Shown: one piece after another, positions 1 to 11,661 of the stretch | Position numbering within the stretch: position 1 is the stretch's first letter | How the letters are laid out: every line of letters starts with the position of its first letter | DNA from: Megalobrama amblycephala | Lineage: Eukaryota; Chordata; Actinopteri; Cypriniformes; Xenocyprididae | Direction: 5' to 3' | Assembly (NCBI RefSeq): GCF_018812025.1 | Contig: NC_063049.1 | Span: forward strand, 5,889,013 to 5,953,012 | Length of the DNA stretch: 64,000 nt | The notes under the pieces: model-generated | Told to the model about the DNA's origin: nothing | Databases searched by the model: none | Seen by the model: only the letters and a program-made list of their open reading frames with translations | Made by a program: the position numbers and the translations under genes

Positions 1-359
1 GCGTTCACACTAACAGCAATTCACTACATTTGCTGGAGGTTGGCAAGTCACAGTATATATTGTTAGTAGATGTTTCTGCTCGACTGCGGTGTGCGTCAAC
101 TGTAGGTGGATCATGTTCGATTTACTCATTTTGATAGTAGGGTCAATGACATGGCACTCATTTTTTTATGATTTTTTATGATATCTAATGATTTTTTGTT
201 TGTTTTTATTCAGCTCTTACAGTGTTTTTGGAAATTAAATTCTTTATAAACATCAGTTCCTGAGAGTAAATTGCATCTGTTCAGCCAGGAATGCTACAGA
301 TTTGATTGGATGTTATGTATTTACGGCATTGTGCCTATTAGAAATACATGATCGGTTTT

Positions 360-455
360 AATTCGGTTATTTTAAAGTGGGGATTTTGTTCGCATACCCC
401 CTCTGTCACCTAACATAGCCCCAGGGGTATGCGTACCCCAGTTTGGGAACCACTG
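360..455 (-). mobile_element. Terminal fragment of a hAT-type DNA transposon
   Basis: Read on the minus strand the segment begins at 455 with CAGTGGTTCCCAAACTGGGG, a terminus typical of hAT/Charlie-group elements in vertebrates. It runs leftward into sequence that may continue beyond the window. No transposase reading frame is visible here. The family call rests on the terminus alone. Confidence 0.55.
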
Positions 456-1740
456 CACTATACAATAAGGTCCCATTAATTAACATTATTAATATATTGG
501 CTAATATAATAATGAATAGTTAAAAAAAATTAATTGTTAGCTCATGTTAACTAATGTAGTTAAATACTGTTAAAAAATGAAATGTAAAGTCTCACTTTTA
601 CTTTTTACTGGATGGCTAGAGCACATGACATTTTAGAGTAATTCAGTTTAAAACTAAAAAAAACTTGTACAACAATGTATAAAGGTTTCATTATATAGAA
701 TGAACATAGATACAAAGTGTACATTTCTACTACATTTTTAAAAGGTTTTTTTCTTTATATTGGACACATTTATGTCACATCATTGCTTATGTCACCTCAA
801 ACTCCAACTGGTTGCTTGGTCCCTGCAATTTGCTGTCAGTGTAAACACCCTCAAGACCGACACCACTTCAGTAGGTCACATGGGTGTGGTCTGTTCTTCT
901 TAAAGCAGTGCATTTCTACTGAAATAGTCCATTGTCACTCTGTATGTCCTTGTCTGCTGACGTAAGGCTTGTTCTCTGTAGTGCACATTGTTCTGCTTCA
1001 GTTCCACAATGTGTAACAAATGTGTTTACAAATTCACTACATAAGCAACACATTTCAGTGACCATGTGCAGATACATAAAACTGTATTAAACTGTAGAAT
1101 TTGATTCTCTTCTTATTTGGGTACTGTGGAGCTGAAACAGTCTTGGTTATGATACATTTCTATCTCAAAAACAGCAGTGTTTTGTTTCCCAATAACGTTT
1201 TTTCTTCTTTCCTCTTCTTCCAAACAACAAGAAACGTCAAACGGCGAGGATATGATCCAAATGCTTCTGCCATCTAGTGGACAGAAGGAACGCTCCAATC
1301 TCCAGAGCTTCTGTATTCTGGCATTAGTTATACTTGAAAATATTATACATAATAGTGATGAATTCAACCAACAATACCTTAGTTGTGTAGCTCCACCCCC
1401 TTTTATAAGCTCCACCCTTCTCTCTCAGAGCCAATTTATTGATATATCCCCCTCTCCCCCAACAGCCAATCAGATCATTCTTACACTACAGAAGCATGAC
1501 AACACAACAGCCTGGCCTTGGCACCTCTTTGAAGAGTTTGCATGGCTGATGCCCATATTCAGCAGAATACAGCATAACGACCTATGAAGAATATAAATGT
1601 TGTCAACACGATCTCAGACCCCCATCATTTCTCAATTGTTTATTTGACAGAAGTAATTGATAGCTGCATGGCTTAGCCTTAGAGAGACATGTTGAGTAGA
1701 ATTATGGGATGGACTTGATTCTACATATAAATGGCCAGAG
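456..1740. other. Intergenic, no gene recognised
   Basis: AT-rich unique-looking sequence. The longest open frame (about 1177-1587, plus) resembles no protein family I know and has an equally open frame on the other strand, so it is not called. Confidence 0.5.
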
Positions 1741-1880
1741 AGGAATAGTTCATACAAAAGTAAAAATTCTGTCATTATTTAGTCACCGTCATGTTGTTCC
1801 AAAACTGTGTGACTTTCTTTCTTCAGTGGGGAACTAAAGAGGATGTCAAGCAGAATATATTGGCAACTCTTTGTATACTG
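1741..1880 (+). mobile_element. Half of a TTAA-type fold-back element
   Basis: Contains diverged versions of the words AAAATTCTGTCATTA and TCATGTTGTTCC, shared with the complete element at 36903-37688 and the copies near 5330, 9458 and 45258. Only one arm is present. Confidence 0.5.
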
Positions 1881-3600
1881 TGAAAGTGAATGGCAATAAG
1901 CTCTAATAAGGTGAAAATAACACAGTGAATTTACCATAGTACACTCTGGCATAAGGCACAGCAGAACTACACATGAGTAACAAAAACCAACCTTTATACT
2001 GAAGACACCAGAACGGAGAGTTTAAATACACGGACCAAATGATGGAGCTAAACGAAACACAGGTGATCACAATGGGTTGCACAGAAACAAATGGTCACAC
2101 ATTTAAACAGGGACAAGGAACACTAAAACTAAACCAAAACTGAACATAAACATGACAAATCCATTCCATTATTTTAATATAGTTCAATTGTGGGAACAAA
2201 TTTTGTGGCCAAGATCTCTTGTTTCCACATGTCATGTGCAGGGCTCCATACAAAATAACTCAATTTTAAAAAAAATCTTAAGGCTACATGATGACAGAAT
2301 TTTCATTTTTTGTGTGAATTATGCCTTTAAGATTAATAACATAATTTATATGATTTTATAAATAATTCATGATTTTTGTTGTTTTTTTATGTTTGTTTAT
2401 TGCGGAGCACATTTGGTGCCCATTTTTAGGAATGTTCATGACTAAATTGTTACACTTTTTTTAGCGAACATTAATATAAGTGAAAGTTGGTTTCATACTG
2501 TATAAATCCTGTTCATTTAATAGTGTGTGTATGTTGTAAGCTGTCTGATATTTGTCAGTGTTTTGCTCTGGTATGGGGCTGTGCAGCTAAATATAAGTGA
2601 ACACATCTATAGATGCTGCACTTTGAATGATGAGGTGATTCTAAGCCAAAGATCTAGGGTAAAAATGTAAGTTTAGGATGTACATAATACACAGCACTTT
2701 ACAGTGATATTGTTTCCCCTGCTGGGGCGAGGTATTATTATGGTAACTGATCACCTGAAATACATGCAATAACCCTGATCAGTCCTTTAAATATACCTTG
2801 TTTCATCTGCTTAACGTAATTGCAATTGTACGCCTAATCTGTTGGTCCAGACATTATTCAGACCTTATTATATGGCCTTTCTCGTCCATCTCCCTCAGCT
2901 GTCAGTGCTGCTAACCCTACTGGAAATGATTGCTTTGCTGCATGAATTCTCTATAGTGGGCATATTACTCTGTAAGTATGAAGGACAAGTGCCCAACCCC
3001 ATATTATATACAGAGACTGTGCTGTGCTGTTTGTGCATGTCAGCTACAAAATTTTATTTACCGTACTATGCAAAAGAATTTGCTGCACAAAGTGAAGGGT
3101 TAAAACAGTAAAATACCACAATGAAGTATCACAGTTGACTCTGTTTTTAGCCATGATATGATAGTTATGCTGAGCTTCACATATCAGGAAAAATAACATC
3201 TTTGTTGCTCATTATCCTTTAATAAAAAGGAATGAATGTATTTCCCTTTGTTAAATAAAAATAATTCCCAGGTTTTTCACATTCGAGGTTTCTGCCTTTC
3301 AGGTGCAATTTTGGACACTTGCCTTTTATATTTTCTCTGTTTTTCATCATCTCTGTTCATTAGCCTAAATATTCCTCCATTTACCTGCTGCTGTTACTCT
3401 GAAGTATAGAGAAAGTCATCAAAATAAACAATAAAATCAACATTATTTTGCACCTCTGCCTGTGGTTTCTCATGTTTATTTAATCTGGGATATTTTCCAT
3501 GGTTTAAGTTGATGAGTTGTGTATAGTCCATCATTGGTTAATGATCTGGAGAGTGGAGTGCTCTTTTTTTGAGGATGTTTTATATTTTTGTATCCTGAGT
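1881..3600. other. Intergenic, no gene recognised
   Basis: AT-rich sequence. Around 1970-2160 there is a stretch resembling dispersed cyprinid repeats also seen near 4390-4600 and 38270-38530. Short open frames here have no recognisable product. Confidence 0.45.
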
Positions 3601-3739
3601 TGTTATAACAGCAGTAAGGAGCTTGGGTGCAGACCTAGCATCGGCAACAAACGCAACGCCTCCAATGCTTGGAACTGAACGGGGTTGGGAGGTAAACACA
3701 TGGTTGCTTGTACGGTCCGGCCTTAGCGGGACTTAACCT

Positions 3740-4050
3740 CCTACTTTTTGTGCCTGAAACATCAGGGCTACTTAGTGCTGGACCCTGAGCAGCAGCCTAT
3801 CTTAGGACAGGGTCCCTGGCACCTTGGAAAGTGGTAGCTTAGAGCTACAGGAACGCTGTCCTACCTCGGGTTCTGCCTTGGGCAGGGACTGAGCAGGCGT
3901 AAACACTGGCTTGGCATGCTGCTGAGTCGACGCTGGCCTGGGGAGACTGAAAGCTGTAGAACTAGCCCTCTTGGGAAGGAAGTTGCGCATAGCTTGCGAC
4001 GACTTCTGGGCCATGGTAAAACGCTCAGCAAAGCCATCCACCATGGAACC
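3740..4050 (-). pseudogene. DIRS-type retrotransposon gag fragment
   Basis: On the minus strand 4044-3802 encodes about 80 residues including MAQKSSQAMRNFLPKR followed by a Pro/Ser/Ala-rich tail. This matches the end of the ORF1 (gag-like) protein of fish DIRS elements, where a basic motif precedes a low-complexity tail. The rest of the element is absent locally; pol pieces of a DIRS element occur far away at 40795-43264 and may be another copy. GC content is higher than the flanks. The fragment is partial and not expected to be expressed. Confidence 0.55.
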
Positions 4051-5088
4051 GAACAGACAGGTGAGTCAAGAAGGACTGTCTTGTCAGTGTCCTTGATCTC
4101 TGTTAAGTTTAACCAAAAGATGACACTCAAGGACCATCAAATTGTCAAAAGCTTGTCCAATTGTCTGGGCTGTGGATCGCAGAGCATTTATCAAGATTCA
4201 ATTAGTATTTGATTGTGAAACATTGTAAACTTAAAACACAAAAGTCACATATATAAGGGATAGTAAACAGTTAACAATCATGTGTACATAATTGTATTTT
4301 AGACTACAGTATGTATTACCAGTGGCGGATTTATGCAGAAGAAAGCAGGAGAAGCAGGTCTCCAAAATACTCAAAAGGATTAATAATAACTCAATAGGTA
4401 AGCATACACAGTGACAGGACAAAGAGTGAATGAACCAGTTAGTACTTATACAGAAACTAATGAGGGAACTCATGAGATAAATGAATCAGACACAGCTGGA
4501 ACTAATGAACTAATAAAGATGGTAACCATGGAAACAAAGTACTGGCGGGAAACTGAACAAAGGAGCACAGGAACGAATCAAAATGCAAACTGAAAGTCCA
4601 AACGTGACAGCGGCATCTTGACGGGGCAGCATGGGGTGCCCGCGCAAAAGAGGAAAAAGAAGAAATGCACAATCTGGGTTTTACGGCTCATTTGCACATC
4701 ACGTCAATGATATCATGTCACCCTGTGGGTCATAAACCTGGTCAGGACTCGGAGTGTGCAACCGGAGAAGTACTCTCACATAATCATAAGTAATAAGGAG
4801 TGGGAGAAGTAGTTTACCTCACCTCAAGAGTGGTTTTAAATCAACACAAATTGAAATTGTGGTTAAGAAAAAAGGTCTAAGCCATCAGGAGCCTTAATTA
4901 TGAAAATAAGGAGAGGAAACTATTTATAATAAAATTTCAATCATGACAACTCTCGGAAGATTGTTAGCATGGTAATGGATATGATGGTTTTAGAGGAACT
5001 CTGAAGTGCGCTGCAAACTGCTATAATAAATGTAACCAGCCATTTAAATGTGTGAGCAACAAGCTCATTGCCTGCAGATGTGACAGCG
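4051..5088. other. Intergenic with dispersed repeat words
   Basis: No gene seen. The stretch 4390-4600 resembles a dispersed cyprinid repeat (compare 1970-2160 and 38270-38530). The rest is AT-rich without recognisable structure. Confidence 0.4.
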
Positions 5089-5300
5089 TTATTTAGTGAT
5101 GGCCGATTTCAAAACACTGCTTCAGGAAGCTTCGGAGCACAGATGAATCAGTGTGTCGAATCATGATTCGGATCGTGCGTCAAACTGCCAACGGCTGAAA
5201 TCACGTGACTTTGGCGCTCCGAACAGCAGATTCGATACACTGATTCATAACGTTCCGAATCTTCCTGAAGCAGTGTTTTGAAATCAGCCATCACTAAATA
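5089..5300. repeat. Inverted-repeat (fold-back) unit of about 210 bp
   Basis: The left arm (GTTATTTAGTGATGG onward) and right arm (ending CATCACTAAATAA) pair over about 50 bp with few mismatches. A further inner match around 5143-5160 and 5230-5248 lengthens the hairpin. A CACGTGAC word sits between the arms. A diverged single arm recurs at 9757-9870. Confidence 0.75.
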
Positions 5301-5329
5301 AGTCGTTATTTAGGGTTTTTTTGGCGCAC

Positions 5330-5597
5330 CAAAAATATTATCTTCGCTTTATAATATTAATATTGAAGCACTATACTCACATGAACTGATTTAAATATGT
5401 TTTTAGTACATTAATGGATCTTGAGAGAGGAAATGTCATTGCTGGCTATGCAGGCCTCACTGAGCCATCGGATTTCATCAAAAATATCTTAATTTTTGTT
5501 CTGAAGATTAACAAAGGTCTTACAAGTGTGGAACGGCATGAGGGTGAGTAATAATTATTTTCATTTTTGGGGGAACTACCCATTTAAAGAATTAAAG
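5330..5597 (+). mobile_element. TTAA-type element arm
   Basis: Shares GCTTTATAATATTAA, CCATCGGATTT and the end GGAACGGCATGAGGGTGAGT with the other TTAA-family copies. It adjoins the hairpin at 5089-5300, and the same two modules are paired again at 9458-10075, so they probably form one composite family. Confidence 0.55.
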
Positions 5598-6345
5598 AAA
5601 AATACTGACTACACACTTTGTAAGGAAGTTTGGGAATTATTAACAAATTTTTGTATTTGGCTGTCATGTCATGTGACAAAAGAACGAACAACTCAGAGTC
5701 AGACCCGAAGACTCGGGAGGTGAACTAATCATTTCTCTTTCCAGTACAGACAGCTGTAGGAACTGTGGACGAACCAGACAAATGAATCATTCAGATGATT
5801 CTTTCAAAACATATTTCTAATTCAGAATCGAGGTTTCGGCTCCGGCTCGTCTACAGAGAGAACCAATGCTGATGGCTTTTACGACACCCTATGCTTCCTG
5901 ATAGCAGGAGAAGCAACATACCAAAGGGTCACCCAAGAAGATAGATCCTTTGATCACCAGAGCAAAGAAACAGATAGACAATGCAGACCCCTTTTGTTTC
6001 CTTACTTCACAGGAAAGCCAAAGAGACTGTTCTACAAATAAAACTGCTTCAAAATTGTTCCAACAATTTTAATGGACTTATCAAACATCTTTTAACTACA
6101 TACATTTTGCATTATGTGTCCACAAGTACTACCTGTAAACAGTTAGGCTTTAGAACACTCACAATTCATGTAAATATGTTAACTCTTGACTGAATGACTG
6201 AAAGTATGCCTTATTTGGACTTGATTTATTTCTTTTTATCTTTCTTAAATCATGGCTTGAATGAAATCTGTTTAAAATGTATCATATTCCAGTTAATAGA
6301 AATTATGTTAAAATGGCACTCTGCTAAAGCAGAGACAGACCGGGA
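5598..6345. other. Intergenic, no gene recognised
   Basis: No coding region or repeat structure that I can support. Confidence 0.4.
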
Positions 6346-7300
6346 TGTAACACCTATGTTTTATTGGGGGCAGAGGAAGGCCCTCTTGAAACAGGACAAT
6401 GTCTGATTGGCCAGGACTCCTCAGAGGTGTGACAAACAACTAAGTTTAAATGATCATATTGCAAGATAGTGAACTAGCCTAGGAGTTGGTTAGTTCTGTT
6501 AAAAGAAGTCAAGACAAGTGCCAAGAACAATGGAGTAACAAGAAGAACAGACAAGCCGCTCATTCAAGCCATCCAACCTTCACTCACTTTTCTTTTCTTT
6601 TACTTAATTTTCCTTTACCGCTGAAAGTCTTGTGTCCTAAGTTTCGCCGCAAAGTTCAACCAACGACTTTTGCCGCTTCAACTCCAGCGACAAAGAGACT
6701 TCTTTCATTGTTCCACATGGACCTGACCTGGACCAATCATCGACTTGGGAAACCCTTCTCTACACGACGAGGGAGATTCACCTTTAAGTCAACGCAAGCA
6801 AGTACCTCCAGATGAAAACTGAACTTGTGCATTTAAATTAATGATTCATGGTTCGTTCGGGTCTTTGAAATGCATTGATAGGAATTCTGTTAATCATATC
6901 ACTCTCGCTCTCTCTCTTTCAAAACTCTTTCTCTCTCATTTCCTTCTTACTGCAACGCGTATGAATGTATGTGTGTGCATATGTGCATGTGTTTGTGTTA
7001 GATTAGTTTGTGTTAGAATAAATTAAATCTGTAGATTTTAAAAAGAAAGTGTCTTGTATTATGTGATTCTAAAATTTAATGTCTTAAACTGTCGATTTTA
7101 AGTTACCGTGCTCTAATCAGTGTCACGATTGTTGGATATTTATATCCGTTACCAGAGCTTATTACGGCTCGAGCAAATGAACGCTGGACGAATCAGTTGC
7201 TCGGTCGTAATCTAAACAACTCTTTATTCATTTGAGCTAATTTTACTTCCTAGGGTGTTTTCCCTACACCGCATAGCCTCTTCTATGGGGCTGTCACGGG
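6346..7300 (+). mobile_element. Possible LTR-like segment
   Basis: Begins TGTAACACC and contains an AATAAA at about 7017-7022 followed by T/G-rich sequence, a layout seen in retroelement LTRs. No second copy, primer-binding site or polypurine tract was found. The open frame at 6486-6815 has no recognisable domain. Very tentative. Confidence 0.2.
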
Positions 7301-7612
7301 ATGAACAGATTAAACCATGGTGGGTAATCTTTATAATTAAATCAGAAATAGACATTTGATATAGAGTGCAAAAAGCAGGATAATTAATCATTTTAAAAAA
7401 GCTATTATTCATCTCCTGTATGTATTTTAAGTCTTTGACATAGACTACAGTGAAATATCCACTCCTGTACAAAATCATCAGAAGATCTCTTGTCGGTGGA
7501 CGGACTGTAAAGCCGCAAGATCTGTGATATAACGACAGATGGTGGTAATGAACAAATTTAGGCTCATGACTCCTTTGAATGCAAAAAGGAATGTAGCTTT
7601 TGGTCGTTCTTC

Positions 7613-7752
7613 ACCGCTACTTGCTGGAAAAAGTAGTTAGCTACTGGAAAAGCTACTGTTTTAAAAGTAACCGAGCTACTGTCAAGCTACTGAAAAATGT
7701 AGTTAAGTTAATAACGTCACTACTTGTAGCTAGCTACTGCCCAACACTGTGG
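7613..7752 (-). mobile_element. hAT-like terminal fragment
   Basis: Ends at about 7750 with TAGCTACTGCCCAACACTG, whose complement begins CAGTGTTGGGCAGTAGCTA, a typical hAT terminus in fish. The interior is rich in AGCTACT words. Only one end is present. Confidence 0.5.
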
Positions 7753-7803
7753 ACTGATTAATAGATTAAGTAATCTAAATTGATTTTAATTTAATGTTTC
7801 ATG

Positions 7804-8602
7804 CAACCTGGTCTCATAGGAGAGACGTACCCGTGGGCACGTTTTCGCAAGACACAAACTTACGTACCGACGAGTACGTCTCGCTGCAGTTTCCGACAGA
7901 AACGAACGCTAGAGGCCGGTAAAACGTCGATAAGCGCTTTTGCTCATTTTCACACACGGTTTCAATGACGGCTGGGGTCGGATTATCGATTCGTAAAGAC
8001 TCGTTTTGGCGTCTCCTCGCGCGATATCATGTCACGACTTCAAAACGCATCTGACTGGAGTGCCTGATTTGTAAACGAACGTAATTTGGACTTTCCGGCT
8101 CTACGCGTTTCCCTTTTTTTGGCCGTGACCAAGCTTGCTCGGTAGCTCAGCCGATACGGAGTTGGACTTACGGCGAGGAGTCGACTCCCCCTGCCTGGGT
8201 ACAAATCCCGTGAAAGGCGACTGACGGCAAAAAAAAAAAAAAAAGAGCTCAAAGAGAGATCTAAACGAGCTGAAAAACGGACGCTTCTTACGTCACGTTT
8301 GCTTTTGTTAACACTATCAGGTAGGTTTAGGCGTAGTGTCGGTGGGAAGTTATTTTAAAATGCAACGGAGTGCAAATGTCAAATCGAGAACCGCAGCAAT
8401 TTGTCTAAAAAGCAACATCATAAAAACGTACTGCATTCACTCTATTATCTGCTCCGGCAAAAAAAACCCAAAAAAAACACGCTTTTAGCGCCGCTCAGTG
8501 GACATTTCAGAGCGAAACTGCAGCGATATGTACTCACTGGTACGTATTTCGCGACTCGCGAAAACGTGCCCACAGGTACGTTTTTGTCATGAGACCAGGT
8601 TG
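7804..8602. mobile_element. Complete non-autonomous DNA transposon, perfect 14-bp TIRs, 8-bp TSD
   Basis: Both ends read CAACCTGGTCTCAT inward. They are flanked by an exact 8-bp direct duplication GTTTCATG at 7796-7803 and 8603-8610. Similarity of the arms continues inward (GTGGGCACGTTTTCGC on both sides). The 799-bp interior has no transposase. An 8-bp duplication fits hAT or P/Kolobok-like mechanisms; the terminal sequence does not let me choose. It carries the tRNA-like stretch at 8131-8244. Confidence 0.85.
8131..8244 (+). repeat. tRNA-derived SINE-like sequence with poly(A)
   Basis: TAGCTCAGCCGATACGG at about 8142-8158 matches the pol III A box, and GGTACAAATCC at about 8198-8208 is one change away from a B box. 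A run of 16 A lies at 8229-8244. The spacing is tRNA-like, but I cannot fold a full cloverleaf, so this is a tRNA-derived retrosequence or SINE head rather than a tRNA gene. Confidence 0.5.
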
Positions 8603-8769
8603 GTTTCATGTATTAATTCCTTAACAACATATAGTATTAACTAATAGTGTAAATTAATGTGTTAATTACCACAATAGGTTGAAGATACAGTATGTATTTC
8701 AATTTCTATTTGTCTGCTTTAATTAATCATTAGCTCATGAATTGCAAAGATATCATTATGTTATGACTT

Positions 8770-8960
8770 TACTTGTTGAGGCACCTGGTGACCAACATGG
8801 TTCTGGTAGGGGTTATTGTGGTAGTGGACCATGGAGTCATTCCTATCAACCCCAGAGGGGAGAAGCAGAGGATGCGCTTGTGAGGTGGCTTCCTCGCTGA
8901 CCAGCTGGATCCCATATACAGTACATGGCCTACAACATGTGAGAATGTGTAACATGGAGG
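8770..8960. repeat. Dispersed repeat family R1, first segment (copy A)
   Basis: Shares near-identical blocks with 62410-62530, for example CTGGTGACCAAC, GGAGTCATTCCTATCAAC and CCAGAGGGGAGAAGCAG. Its continuation appears to be 10300-10960, separated by later insertions. No function recognised. Confidence 0.65.
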
Positions 8961-9457
8961 AGCAACCACATGCCAGAAAACTCTTCATATGAAAATTTAC
9001 AAAGGAAGCGTCAGGCTTGCTATGATAGTCGGTGTTACCGGTGTTCAGTCGCAACATCGGATTCATCACTTGCCCACTAGGGCACCGAGGCAAATTTTTT
9101 CAGTTTAACACGTTAAAGATATTTAACACAATTAACACAGTATCCATTTTTCTGTGTTATATGATCAAGCTCTTATTCATGCAAATGCTTTTAAACCATT
9201 CAAGCATGACAAAACAAAAGAGAACACACTGTCTGTGAATGTCCTGCCTGTGACACACACACAATGTGCACCAGTAGCTATCGACCTCTCTTCCACGCTT
9301 GAACGAACCGTAACACACAAATTATGGCAAAATGTCAGTTTTATCAAGTGTCCTCATAAGAGCAGTCTCAAATTAGTTAAATTAAGTCCTGAACGTAAAG
9401 ATTTGTGAGAAAATGGGACGTGTGTTACATCCGCGTCGCATGGAGCAGCGGCATATC

Positions 9458-10075
9458 TTAAAGGGTTAGTTTACCCAAAAATGAAAATTCTGTTATTAAT
9501 TCCTCACCCTCATGTCGTTCCACACCCGTAAGACCTTTCATCTTCAGAACACAAATGATATTTTTGATAAAATCCGATGGCTCAGTGAGGCCTCCGTTGA
9601 CAGCAAGATCATTAACACTTTCACATGCCCAGAAAGCTACTAAAAACAAATTTAAAACAGTTCATGTGACTACAGTGGTTCAACCTTAATATTTTAAAGC
9701 GACGAGAATACTTTTTGTGCACCAAAAAAAACAAAATAATGACTTTTCAACAATATCTAGTGATGGCCGATTTCAAAAGACTGCTTCATGAAGGTTCGAA
9801 GCTTTACAAATCTTTTGTTTCAGATCAGTGGTTCAGATCGCATATCAAACTGCCAAAGTCACGTGAACTATTGAAATTGCGAAACATTACTATTGACGTA
9901 ACGTTGATCTTGTTGAAAAGTCATATTTTGTTTTTTTGCCGCTCAATAAGTATTCTCATAGCTTTATAATATTAAGGCTGAACAACTCTAGTCACATGAA
10001 CTGTTTCAAATATGTTTTTAGCACCTTTCTGAGCATCGGATTTTATCAAAAATATCCCACGGTTTGATTTTCAGT
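9458..10075. mobile_element. TTAA-type composite fold-back element
   Basis: Starts TTAAAGGGTTAGTTTACCC, then the shared TCATGTCGTTCC block. In the middle (9757-9870) is an arm of the hairpin seen at 5089-5300. The right end is eroded, so the boundary is approximate. Confidence 0.6.
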
Positions 10076-10299
10076 TTTTTATATAAACGTTGTGTAAGTT
10101 AGCCTATTTGTTATTTTATATTAGGCCTAGCATAGAATATAGCATATATTCTTATTTGTTTTGTTAATAAATGTTTTATGTTTAATATAAGCGAGTTTGT
10201 ACTGTTTGTATCGTTGTACTGTTTTGTTGTTGTGTTTTTCAGTAAAAATAATAACCACCATTCAAGCAATTGCTGCTAATTTGACATACGAGAGATGAT

Positions 10300-10960
10300 A
10301 TGCATGATGATTGTTCCCTGTGTGTGAGGAGGACCTGCCCAAATGGGCAGAGGAGTGCCTGATGTCAAAAGCAGGATCCAGATTCCAGGACAATTGTATT
10401 TTCAAGGGCATGTGAAAATATGTAATGCATTTCATTTCACAGCATTGCTGTTGTGGCTGTAAAAAATGCACCAACCCAAGTTTTGTTTGATTTGTTCCTT
10501 TTACATCATCATGCAAATCTTTGATAAATGTTTTATCCGGAGACCGAATGGCAATAAGGAAATGGAAATCTGAGTCTTTGTTTGCAAGAAAGCAGTACTG
10601 AAGGTGTGCTGTGGATATGCTGCTCCACGAATTCACAAGCTAATGCATTCCCAGCTAGAGTTTCATCATGAGCCTTAAATATGTTCATATGCCTGTGGAT
10701 TGTTTGTTATTTGTATTTCATTTCTTTTATCCATTCTTTATTAAAATGTTTTACTTATGTGTGAGCTTTTAGACTTTGCAGGATAGGAATCAGGGTAATA
10801 ACAGTGAATAGATGAAGAGTCTTATTCAGGTAACCCAATCTGAAAAATATTTCTGCTCAAATGTACATTATTTACAGCAGTTGTCGTTTCAAGATTGTTT
10901 TTATTGCAATGGACTCAAGAAATGGTTTTGCTGTCAGGATTGTAAAGCACATACAGCATC
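10300..10960. repeat. Dispersed repeat family R1, second segment (copy A)
   Basis: Blocks GTGTGAGGAGGACC, GATCCAGATTCCAGGACAAT and GGGTAATAACAGTGAATAG recur at 62596-62880, and TGTAAAGCACATACAGCAT recurs at 63970. About 220 bp here (10430-10650) is missing from the other copy. At 10822-10824 it keeps the uninterrupted site where the other copy has a 568-bp insertion. Confidence 0.7.
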
Positions 10961-11171
10961 TGTATTGCAGGATGACTGTTTATGGTTTTGCAGTTCTGCC
11001 ATTTAGAGAATATTTGGTTGAAACAGCTTTTGAATTCTATTAATATTTTTTAATAAAAAACATGCTTTTTTAAATGATTGAAGTTGAACTTTTATTTCTA
11101 ATGTCATTTTTAATGCAAATTGTGCAGACATTCCATTTAAAGCAACTTACATTGCATTCAAGATATACAAT

Positions 11172-11177
11172 TTATTT
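11172..11177 (-). promoter_or_regulatory. Candidate poly(A) signal of the sacsin-like gene
   Basis: AATAAA on the minus strand about 485 nt past the stop codon at 11662. It would give a short 3' UTR. Another AATAAA lies near 11092. Neither can be chosen without transcripts. Confidence 0.3.
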
Positions 11178-11185
11178 CATGCATT

Positions 11186-11210
11186 TCCTGGGAATCGAAC
11201 CCATGACCTT
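11186..11210 (-). repeat. tRNA-like B-box relic
   Basis: Minus strand reads CATGGGTTCGATTCCCAGG, a perfect pol III B box in a T-arm context. No A box is visible at tRNA distance, so it is a fragment of a tRNA-derived repeat, not a gene. Confidence 0.4.
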
Positions 11211-11661
11211 GTATGCCCAGTATACAATAATATAAATGTTGCATATAATTGTATGTAAGAGGAGAAAAAGGCTTGGAACCAGAATTATCAAAACATGATT
11301 ACAAAGAATTAAGAATTTCCAATATGTATGGTAGCAGTACAAAATGTAGTTCCAAACGTAGGTTCGGGAGGAACCTAAACATTCAGTCCTGTCAATCATC
11401 ATTATGAGCGTATATAAGCAGCAGTCACTGCGTCATCCCAGTGACAATTCTTCCAGAATCTCTCCTCCTCCCCATCTCCTCTATTTCTCTTATTCTCCCT
11501 CTGCGCAGTACTGTCATAGGGGGGTTTAGCTCAGAGTTTGTACCGAGCCTCGGGCTTGAGCCTCCTTCAAGGACAGCAAGCTAAGTCTGTTTACCATTTC
11601 CAATTAAGACTGAATGGGCTGGTGAACTCATGATTCTCTCAATGAAACATAGACAGTAGTT

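Noticed and set aside
1177..1587. 136-codon open frame on the plus strand
   Set aside because: No recognisable domain, an overlapping open frame on the other strand, and no splice or promoter context.
6486..6815. 109-codon open frame
   Set aside because: Low-complexity Ser/Thr/Lys composition and position within a possible LTR-like repeat; no family resemblance.
8131..8225. Functional tRNA gene
   Set aside because: A and B boxes are present but acceptor and anticodon stems do not pair convincingly, and a poly(A) tail follows, pointing to a retrosequence.
10262..10636. 124-codon minus-strand frame as a host gene
   Set aside because: It lies in repeat family R1, whose other copy lacks the middle third and is not open; no domain recognised.
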